A stretch of DNA of 64,000 nt from Ischnura elegans (taxonomy: Eukaryota > Arthropoda > Insecta > Odonata > Coenagrionidae): the NCBI RefSeq assembly GCF_921293095.1, contig NC_060252.1, positions 81,674,866 to 81,738,865 on the forward strand, read 5' to 3'. The notes under the pieces were generated by a model. It worked only from the letters and a program-made list of their open reading frames with translations, searched no databases and had not been told where the DNA came from. The translations under genes were made by a program, and so were the position numbers. Below, one piece after another: positions 21,901 to 33,900 of this stretch (the stretch's first letter is position 1; the number at the start of each line of letters is the position of its first letter).

Positions 21901-24900
21901 TGACATTTTTGAGAATATCGTTAGTTATTTATGGCGTTTCAACCTGTCAAATGTCTTGTATAATTCCTTGTCAATGAAAAACGTAACTCCCGATACATAA
22001 AAATATTAATTTCCTACTTTTTCCAATTTAAATATTTCTGGACGAAGTAAAATATTTTAACTTCTCCGCCATGAGGTTTTCCCAGAAAGCCTTGTCCCTC
22101 TCATTTTTTTTCTTTAATAAATCCATGTGGAATACAAAAGAAAAATATACTATCCCACTTTTGTGAAATATTCTGTTTCCCCTGGATTTCATAAAAACTT
22201 GTGATCTTCGCTTCAGATAAATATTTCCTTCCTGGATTTCACAGCAATCATGCAGTGAAGAATCTCGGGAGGCAATTTCTTCTTTCTGGAGGCTGCAACT
22301 GGACATTAGGGATGACGATGACGCGTTTTATGGTACTTGGCACTTTTACAACTTTCATAAAAATAATGCATTCAGAAATATGTGTCAAAATCAATATAGA
22401 CTAACCTTCGTCACTGTTCTAAAATGCTAATTTGCCGTGATCACAAGGAGTATGTACAGAGCATGTATTCATCCATTTCTTCCTACCCAAGAAAATTCTG
22501 GTCCCTTGTAAATAGTCGCCAAAAGTCTCCACACATCCCCCTTAACGTGACCTATAGCAATCTCGAGGGTGGGGGCCCAAATAGACCAAACTTATTCAAT
22601 AAATTCTTTACAGATTGCTTAGCTCCTTCATCTATTCTCTCTAATAAAATTGATCACTTCCCCATGTCAATTCGTGACCATCATCTATCTAACATTATCA
22701 CAGATCCCAGAGAAGTATTTGAGTATCTCTGCAAAATCCCTCTCTATCGTGCCCCTGGTCCCGATGATTTGAGCCCCAAAATAATTAGACACTGCGCCTC
22801 CTCCCTCTCTCTTCCATTGAGCCTCTTACTGAACCGTTGCTTTTCCCTCGGCACCTTCCCCTCCTAATGGAAAATTGCCAACATCATTCCTATACATAAA
22901 AATGGCCCTAAAGATGAAGTCTTAAACTACCGCCCAATATCGTTACTTCCGATACTATCTTCAGTTTGTGAAAGAGTTATTCTCAACAGGCTCTACTACT
23001 TCACTTCTCCTTATTTATCAAATAATCAGCATGGCTTCCTTCCGGGACACTCCTGCCTGACCAAATTAGCTCTTTTTCAGCATCATGCAGTTGTTTCCAT
23101 CTCCAATAAAACTCAACTTGATGCAATATTCTTAGATTTCTCGAAAGCCTTCGACTCTCTAGACCACTCTCTTCTCCTTCACAAACTCTCTCATCGCTTT
23201 AACCTGCATGGAAATTTTCTAAACCTAGTAGACTCTTTCCTCAACAATGGATTCCAGCGTGTAATACTTCCTGGCTGCTCATCCCATTGGTCACCCACAA
23301 CATCTGGTGTACCACAGGGAAGTGTTCTCGGGCCATATTTATTTAACTTTTTTATTGACGATCTGGCCTCCCTTGTACATCCCTCTCAAGCCCATACCCT
23401 TTATTACGCTGATGGCTGCAAAATTTTTAAGCAAATTAACAACGTCGCTAACTGCCATAACCTACAGGATGCATTGAACAAGGTATCAGAGTGGTGCAAC
23501 ACCTGGAAACTCCGCCTAAACGCTAATAAATGCAACATAATTTCCATTTTGCTAAAAAAGTCCCCTTATGATTTCAGGTACAGTTTAAACTCCCTTTCCC
23601 TTAGATGAGTCTCCACCATCAAAGACTTACGTGTTTTAATGGATCAAAAATTAAATTACAGTGAGCATATTAAATACAAAGCTATGTCTCACCTTGGCCT
23701 CCTCTACTGCTTATCAGAAATTGCAGACCCGATAGCAGTACGCACATATTTTTCAATCATTGTCATTCCCATTATAATGTATTGCTCCCCATTTGGACCA
23801 TGTCAGCCCCATCCAATATTTTGGCTCTTAAAAGTTTGACAATTTTTTTCACTAATATAGTAAAGTACACAGTCCCTCATCTTCGTAATATTTTCTACCA
23901 CAGTATAATACTTTCTTCTCTACCATAACATATAGCCACCACAATATATATGTATGTGGGATGGGAGGTGGCATAAATTCTTCCAGCATTATGTATATGG
24001 GCAATTTCTACGTCAGATTTTATTTGTTTTGTTAGTCTGCGGAGTATCTTCTACATCTGTATTTTTAGCATCTCTGGAGTCACTATAAATATTATCAGTT
24101 TGTTCATTACCATGTATTACAATGATACTCACTGTGAGATGGATAAAAATATTGAGTTATCAATGCCAGCATATAAAAAAGATTTCGAACAATGGTGCAA
24201 TACCACTTCACCGGCTTTCTTCATGAAAAAAAATATGCAAGTTCTCTTCTTTGATTTTTACTTGCATTTATCTTAAATTTTTCATCTGTTAATGCAATTG
24301 GCAAGGCAGCACTGTGTTAAGAAAGTTTTTAAATCTCTTTTCAAATGCGATTCCCGACAGCAGTCTTTCATGTAAAAACTAATGAAGCATAATCTGACGT
24401 AAATTGACTGTATATCTGTATATTTTTAAAAACCTTGTTATCACCCTATGTATTTGCTTTGTATGTTATTGATGCTGTACAAACTAGTGATGGGTCGATC
24501 ATGAACGATTCGATCAAAAAGATTGAATCACTAGGTGAATCAAATGACTCATGATTCATTTCGTTAAAAAAGTCAATCATCAATCACTCCGACTTCCGGT
24601 TTCATATCAATCATCTCGGTTTCCGGTTTGTTTCAAAATTTGGAACGATAGATGCTTGATCTCTTTTCCTCAGGGCAGAAATAGTTGTGAGAAAATTAAA
24701 TACTATGTTATGAAGAACTGAATACTTGTGTAATCTTTTTCTTAAATGTTTTCCAGCAGTTATCAGTATTAATAACACCAATACACGTAAAAGGAAAATA
24801 TTAAGATGACTCCTGTAGGAGAACGTTAAGAAGTAGAAGTTAAAGCTGGTTACATTTTATTGTGCCATTCATAAAATTATCCTGCAGATCAGATTCATGC

Positions 24901-27900
24901 ATAGTGTGTGGTGTATTTTGTGTTATATTTTCATCAACTATAGTTAGGAATTATTTTATTAGTGTTGAGAAACTGTGGCAGTTTTGCCTTCCCAAATATT
25001 TTCATGACACTACTTCCTTCATTTTTGAAATCTAATTTACTCATCTAGGAATTCACAATCAAAATAGTATATGAAATGATAATATGGATGGCAATCAGCG
25101 TTACCAATGCTCGTCGCAGATGAGGCAGTATTTATTCGATTATTCAAAGTGATTTATTACATCCATTGATTGAGTCTTTTCGATCTTGATTCCTTTTGAG
25201 TCTTTTCAATCATGACTCCTTTGAGTCTTTTCGATCTTGATTCCTTTGAGTCTTTTCGATCTTGATTCATTTGAGTCTTTTCGATCATAGTGATTGAATC
25301 AATTGATTGAATCACTTATGTGACTCGAGTCAAAATGATTGAATCACTAAAATGATCGACTTTGCCCATCACTAGTACAAACAACAAAGTTTTCATCATC
25401 ATAAGTCATATTGTTATATCATTTTCGTATATATCATTTTCATCATTGTCAATTGTCAAGAATCTCAACAATTAGGAAATGACAAACCTTACACCTCACT
25501 TTTGTGAAAACATAAACATTCTAACTAGATTTTTTCCATAATCGAAACCATGACCATTTTAACCATGATCAAAAATTATCATTTTCATTTTTTTTTCAGG
25601 TGAGTGTACTTGTTGGAAAAAAGATGCTTCTATTGTACAGTTTACATAATCCAGATAATCCCATTGAGCTGGTTTTCCAGCAGAAGTATGGGACTGTTGT
25701 GAAATATGAATGGTAAGTTCTAGATTTCCATATTATCCCTTTTTATTTATTGAAGTATATAAAAAAGAGCTGAACTACCTTGCAAATGTGGTTTTTCCAA
25801 ATTAGATAATGCCCTCTGTTAGAGTTTTGGCTTTAAAATTTTGCTAAACTAAAAGATTGTCATTTATTTTTCTGTCAATGAATCATTTTTTGAGGTGAAG
25901 AGTGATAAATTATTAGAGACATTTTAATAGAACCTGAAGATGTCAGAATCATTTTCATCTTTAAGATGATTATACTGCTGTCTTGATGACATATATTATG
26001 CAATCAGCTTCACTTATTTGCCTCTTTTTCTGTAGTTAATAACCTTTTGAAGCTGGCTTTCTCTCCTGTCAATGATATTTAAGTCATCTTTGAAAGTAGT
26101 CAAGAGGTACAGTGGATGTATGTACCTAGGGGCAGATCCAAGATTTTTTTCTGGGGGTGGGAGGCACAAGGGTCTGACAGGTCATCTCACATTTGAGATT
26201 AAAAACAAAATACAACAGTTACTGTAGGAAATATTCTCTTTATTTTCATATGAAAGTTATTAATATCAAATTAAGTGACTGAGGCTCCGTAATACACTAA
26301 GGGCCGGTTTTATAATGTCTGGTTAAACTGGAGTTTAAGCTAAGCGTCGGTTAAGTCCCAAAATTCTGTTTTATAATCGATGGTTAAGCCAAATCTGAGC
26401 GTTAAAGTGGTAGTCAAGCTAAACCATGGATTTCCCTCGGGTAAAAAGTTAACGTGAGGATTAACGAATTGCATGACGGTATTGTTTTCTGAAAATGGCG
26501 GACTTTTTGTTTGAAGTGGTAGACGCTATAGATGAAGAAGATGAGATTTTTGATGGAAGACACAGGATACCAAGAAATTTTCGACCTCGGCCGAATCATT
26601 TCGATTTATGGAACAATGAGGAATTCTTTCGGAGATTCCGATTGTCCAAAACATCTGTTAAAGCTCTGCTTGAAAAAATATACCACAGCATTGAGTTTCC
26701 TACGAAAAGGTATAAATCGTAATTATGTTTAAATTATCTTTTTTTCATACGTATCAAGTGAAAGTAATTAAATTAACGAAAAATATTCAATCACAGAAAT
26801 AGTTCGTTATCAGCAGAAAACCAACTGCTTTTAACATTAAGGTTTTACGCCACGGGCTCCGTGCTGGTGACCATGGGCGATTTCTGTGGTGTACATAAGT
26901 CCACAGCACGTCGTATTATTAAAAAAGTAACAACTTCAATTGCTGGTCTACGCAGGCATATAATAAAAATGCCTACCACGCCGAGGGAAATTGATAAGGC
27001 TAAAGAAGCATTCTATGCCATAGCACGCTTCCCGAAAGTCGTGGGTTGCATTGATTGCACTCATATAAAAATTCAATCACCAGGTAGGTTTGGAGAAAAA
27101 TTCTTTACAATTCCTTTCGTTAAGACATATTGTTTAAAATAACCGCCATATGTTGACAGATAACCTAACCTTAACTTTGCTAATGTGCTACTTCCACTGC
27201 ACTTACCCTGAAAATTTGTAATTTAGGCAACCTTTGGGCTAGCATTAATGATACCGTCTTTGGGCTAGAGCTCTAGTGGGATGTAGTGGGAGATGACTGT
27301 AGTCAGCTGTAGTGGATGGCTGGAATGCTTGTCAGGTTTAGATTAATATTTACGCTAATAATAATACAAACACGGTTCATAGCCTGTGATTAATATCACA
27401 TTAACATAGCCTCATTTGTTGGGGCAATGACAACGTGAAGGAAGGAATCATACAATGTGTTTTGGCATCTAATGTTGGGCAGTGTCACATGAAAATTGTG
27501 AGCTGTCGTATATCCTGTGATTATACGTAAATTTTATCTTAAATATTGCATTTGACTATTTTTGATTATAATAATGTCTTTGGGATTTTGATCATGAAAG
27601 TTCAGAAAGTGAAAAATCGCGGCTAATTTTCTCGTAGGCGATGTATGAGAAATTGTATATATATTTATATATTATTTCTTCTGTATTTACTTCGGACTTG
27701 ATTACTTACAACCTTAGTTTTGAAATGTTGTTACTAAGGATGGAAGTTAGACGATTAATTTACGTATGAGAGGATGTAATGGCCTGTGTAAGTATTCACA
27801 CCAATTGGTACTCATTAACTCAGCGTCCATACAGGATTCCATACAATTTGTTTTTATTTGATAATTACCCTTTCAATCTTATGTATGTAAATATATCAAC

Positions 27901-30900
27901 TTTATTTTGTGGTGAGTCGTATATTGCATGTGAGGCAAAGATATAATATGTGCTTACAAATCACCGCACATTCCGCACCGCTGGGTAGGTAGTTGTGATA
28001 TTTATTTCCAATATTTGTCATGTATTGTAATCGTCAAAGCTACAATTGCCTGCAGTATTTTCGGTTGACTGCCAGTAGTCGTTATCACCCGACATTTGTT
28101 TACTAATACATGAATTTTTGAACATAAACAATTATTTTGTTGGCATTGAATTATTTTATTATTACTTAAATTTATTACTACCAACTTATTTTGTTAACTT
28201 TTATACATTTACATTCATGTCAAACTTATATGAAAAGGATCTTAATTGCAATGGGTGAATGTTTTTGATTAGATAAAGAAAACAAAGTCTCAGCTTCCTC
28301 TGAGTCAGTGGCATAACTAGGAATATGCCTTGGAGGGGAATTGAAAGGCCTAGGGTGGTAATATTATTTATCATCATATTCTTCACTGAATTCAGTAATC
28401 TAAGCCTACATACTTTGTAATAGAAATACAGTGTATGCTTGCGTGGAGGGAAAGATTAATATTTATTCAGAAAGTTCTTGTGTGCTGTGGAAAACTTTAG
28501 AAGGTGAGGAAAATTGATCCTGTATTGTGGTCAATAATTGATAAGTATTTCCACGGGACTTTTCCCCAATGTAATTTAATTACGACATATACAAAATATG
28601 TGCAATGTTTGAGTGCTTTGCATTTCAAGATATCTCATTCTAATTAGAAATTACCATCACACAAAAGTTCTAAGAGTTAATAAAAGCTATGACAGTCAGA
28701 TTCTACGTATTCCACATTTATTTAATCTGTACTTATCATCCATTGTCCTATGATCTTCTAGGTGGAAATGAGGCTGAACGCTTCAGAAATAGAAAAGGGT
28801 TTTTCTCTGTAAATGTTCAAGCTTGCTGTGATGCAGATATGAGCATTACTAACTTGGTTGCCAGATGGCCAGGGTCAACACATGACCAAAATATATTCAG
28901 CCATTCTAGGCTGAAAGGATTGTTAGAGAATGATGACTTAAGAGGTGGCATCATTCTAGGAGATTCGGGATATGCCTTGAAGAAGTATTTGTTGACTCCG
29001 ATTAGAAACCCAAGAGGAAATGATCACAAGGAGTACAATAAATGCCATACGAAAACAAGAAATGTTATTGTAAGAATGTTTGGTATATGGAAACGGCGGT
29101 TTCCTGTGCTTAGTATAGGTTTGAGACTTTCATTGGACATGGCACTGAGGGTAATTGTAGCTTGTGGTGTTTTACACAATTTAGCTATTTTAAGTAATGA
29201 GGATATACCACCCATAGAAATAGTTCATGAAATTGATGAAATTGAGGCAATTGATGTTGAAGATGATGGCAATGGTAACATTCGTCAACCGTACATACAT
29301 CATGTCAATAACTTAATATAAGTTTCTTTTTTTGTTAACAAGTATAAATGCTTTATTCCAAAGCTTCTATTAGCCTTACAAGAAAGTTTGATTCTAGTTC
29401 TATTTGGTTAAATTGTTTGAAATTTTGTTTTTGTTTATAAAGGTTTTATTGTTACATTTATTAACTTTTTCAATTTTCAACGTTTACGTTGAGAAAGCCA
29501 TTAATGAAATCAAAGAAAAGGAATTGCGAGTGAATATCCATGGAGAAAAAATTAGCATGCTAAGATTTGCCGATGACATAGCCGTTATAGCAGAAACAGA
29601 GAAGGATTTGAAAAATATTCTGGCTAATATGGGTAGGGTAATGAGTAGATATCAACTGAAAATAAGAACGAAGAAAACCAAGATCTTAGTATGCAGCAGA
29701 AAAGGAGAAGTCAAGACCAACATTAAAATAGGGAGGCAAAAACTGAAAGAGGTGGATGAATTCTGTTATTTGGGAAGCAAGATAACTAGTGACGGGAGAA
29801 GCAAGAAAGAAATTATCAGCAGAATAGCCCAGGCGAAGAGAGCATTCCACCAAAAGAGAGACCTGCTTACAGCGGGAAACTTAAATATGGAAGTAAAGAA
29901 ACAATTCATAAGAACCTACAACTGGAGTATGCTCCTATACGGAAGTGAGGCATGGACAATGACCGCAGCGGAGAAAGCAAGGATAGAGGCCTTTGAAATG
30001 TGGTGCTACAGAAGAATGATGAAAATCAAATGGATTTACCGAGTTAGTAATGAGGAAGTCCTAAGAAGGGTAGGAGAGAAGAGAAGCCTCATGAAAACCT
30101 TAATAAGAAGACGGAACAACCTTAAAGGCCACATCTTGAGACATGATGGCCTGATGAAGACAATCATCGAAGGGCAAGTGGATTGCAAGAATGGAAAAGG
30201 AAGACCTCGGACAAAATATATGGAACAAGTAAAGAGAGATGTGAAAGAGAAGAATTAGGTAGGTGTGAAAAGATTAGCTGATAGTAGAACTGAGTGGAGA
30301 GCTGCGTCAAATCAATCCTAGGATTGTTGACCAGTGATGATGATTGTGCAATATTATAGGCCAAAGTAAAGGAAACGTAGATGTATATATTTCATTGAGA
30401 TTTTTCAGTAAAAAAATTATAAATAAAGTGATTCAGAGGCATCAAATGAGATCATTTTTAGTTATAAAATAAAAAGAATAGAAAAAGGGTATAAGATGCA
30501 CAAATAAGATCACAATACTCATGTCAATGTGGTAGGAGACACTGGATAAAGATTGCTTTTAAGCTTTATAGTACATGGTCCTTAATTAATGATAGAGATT
30601 AAGGAACCATGTCACTTTATGATGTGAATAGAAGGATGATATGAATTCAGATCCATTTCTATTTAGAAAAATCGTAATTAAAACATTTGACTACTAATTT
30701 TTAAGACAATAGCTTTGTGTCTCATATGCAAGGATGTTTAAAATGTTCCTTATGGCATGATATTAATCAACTATGATCTGTGCCTAGCATTGTCTCCTAT
30801 CTCAATGGAAACCTTTTCAGAGAGTATCTATTCCAGTTCAGTCATAACTACAAAGTCATTTGTCGAGGGGAGGTAATTCTGGGCCAAGAGTATTTAGGTT

Positions 30901-33900
30901 TTGTGAAAATTTGCCTGAGTAAAAGAAATCAAATTATTTTCCAGAGTAAATGGAGAAACATTAAAAGATGTTCTTAATTGTTGAAAAAACAAGATGGCAT
31001 TTCAATTCATGACCCTGAGCAAATTGCCACCTACTTCAACAATCATTTCCTGGATACCATTACAAAACCAGCTACTGGACGCATTAACTCAGATAACTAC
31101 TCACATATACATTCAGTTATGAATAATATATACTTTTATCCTACATGTGAAAAGGAAATTGAATCTGTAATTGAAAAAAATAATTTAAAACACTCAGCTG
31201 GATGGGATGAGATTCCATGCTCCCTTCTTAAAGGAAATTGCATGAACTTACTTCTCACTCCTATCACGCATCTAGTCAATGCCTCTCTTTCCTCTGGCAT
31301 CTTTCCTGATAAACTAAAGATGGCTTCTGTGGTTCCCTTACTCAAAAAGGGTGATCCTCATGTTATGGATAACTATCGACCTGTCTCTAAACTATCAGTC
31401 TTTTCAAAAATACTTGAAAGTATCATTTCAAGGAGGATTATGTCTTTCTTAATCAAGAACAATGTTCTATCAAAAAGCCAATTTGGTTTCATAGGTGGCC
31501 TCTCTGCTGAATTTGCCATTTACAAATTTATTGATGCTGTCATTGATGGTCTCGATCATCATTTACATACCATTGGGATTTTTTATGATCTCACTAATGC
31601 TTTTGACTCTGTTGACTTTGAGATTCTTCTTAAGAAAATTCACTTCTATGGAATAAGGGGCATCCCTAACAACCTCATTAGATCTTTTCTTTCAAATAGG
31701 ACTCAATCAGTAACTGTTACACATGACAAGATGTCCAAACATACTTCATCATATCGCAAGGTGGCAGGGGGTGTTCCTCGAGGCTCCATCCTTGGGTCCC
31801 TCCTTTTTTTACTATACATAAATGATCTTCCTTCATCATTGCATGGAAATATTTTCATGTATGCTGATGATACAAATCATTTAATCAAAAATGATGATAA
31901 TCCTGTAGTCACTGCTCAAAATGCTGTCTTCGACATGGAAAAGTGGTGCCTCTCCAACAAAGTACAGGCATCCCCCGAGTTACGTATGTCTCGACTTACG
32001 TAAATCCGTACTTACGTAAGCGATAACCGTATTTCAAATGATTACGTTAATTTTCGAATGCGAGCGCGAAGAAGTAGATATTCGCTCGTACAACCTATGG
32101 TAGAAAAAATATCGAATAGTTATAGAGTTTTTTACGTGCTAAAAATAACAAAGTGACCCATTTTTGTCATTCCTCGAAGGAAATTTCATTAATTTCTGTA
32201 GAAAAATCGCTTATAAATCCCAAGTCAGCAATCAACGTGAAAATTTGCAGTTCTAGCGATGGATGTGGTGGCGTATGTGGTTGCGCTCATTTCTTTACGA
32301 TACAACTTGTTATACAGCAATCTCTGAAGCGCCAACGCAAAGGTTCGACTTACGTAAATTTCGACTTACGCATAGTCTGCCGGAACGCATCTCTTACGTA
32401 ACTCGGGGGATGCCTGTAAACTTAAATAAAGCCAAGTGTGCATATGTCTTTTTCCACCCTGCTCAAAAAATAATTGATTACAGCCTTTATTTAAAATTTG
32501 AAGACGTCAATCTTCAACGTGTCAATGACACCAAATTTCTTGGGCTCATCATTAATGAAAATCTGTCCTGAGACTCTCACATTAATCATATTTCATCCTC
32601 TATTGCATCTGGATGCTATCTCATTAGACGCATGATGCAATTAACCGACTCACGAACAGCTATCACTATTTATTTTGCTCATATCTATAGCAGGCTAAGA
32701 TATGGTATTTTAGCCTGGGGTCTATCCCCTAAGGCGGTTCGTATTTTAAATTACAGAAATGGGCAGTCAGAATCATCTGCAAAGCTAGGAAACGAGACAG
32801 CTGTCACAATCTTTTTAAAAAGATACAAATCCTTCCTCTACCTTGTATTTATATTTATTGTTCTGTGATGCTTATAAGAAATCACCATTCTCACTTGACA
32901 CTTCTAAAGAATATTGATATTCATAATCATAACACGAGAAGCAGAGACAATTATGCTGTGAGACAACATAACCTTTGTATTTTTAATACTGGTCCTGTCA
33001 CCATGAGTTGCAGGATTTATAATAACCTACCTGCCTCATTAAAAGATGAAAAGGTGAAAGGAAATTTCTCCTCTTAATTAAAGATGTACCTTTAAAACAA
33101 TACCTTTTATTCTATTGAGGAATTCCTCAATTCTTAATTGTTTTGTTGTAACTGTGTAACATTATTTTATGTATTGATCATTCAGAATCTCTTGTGTAAG
33201 TGTTTATCATTTTTGACGGATCCTATATATGTTTTTGCATATCTTTTGGCACCAATAAATTTATTATTATTATTATTGTTGACAAAATTTAATCGGGGGT
33301 TTATTTTCAGCTTATTATATTAATGACCATTGTAAGTCCAATTAATCCTTGTAAATGCAATTGCTTTAAAAAAAATGTATTTGACTTACAAAAATTGGAT
33401 CAAAGATTCAAGTGCCTGAGAGAGTTTATGTTTAGTTTTTACCTTAACATTTACTCCTATGCAATGGATCCAAATATTTTTTGTGAAAAAGCTTTCATTA
33501 TACCCAATGATGTATCACTTGTTATATTATTTTATAAATTGCCTGGTCTTGAGGAAATAACTTCTGATCATTGGAATTATTATCTGTTATTTCACTTACA
33601 AAATTAAAGAATCATTACAAAATATTTTTTCACTTGTTATGAATTTCATTTTCTCACCTGTATAGCAATGCATAAATTCCTCTACTCTGATTGTATCTTG
33701 CATTAAAAAGTATGGGAGGGAAAAGAGTATACCTGCTGCAAAAGTTAAAAACTGAATGGCAGTTGAATAACAGTAGTAAAAGGGCAAAATATTTAGTACA
33801 AATCAGTCATATGACCCTTAGGTAGGTATTGTGATATGGATTCAAAATTTTCAAGCTCTTGCAAAAAACTGCTCACCTCCAAAGACATTATACCTTAACA

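Noticed and set aside
25165..25290. CRISPR-like array
   Set aside because: The direct repeats have no unique spacers and lie inside a hAT element of a eukaryotic genome.
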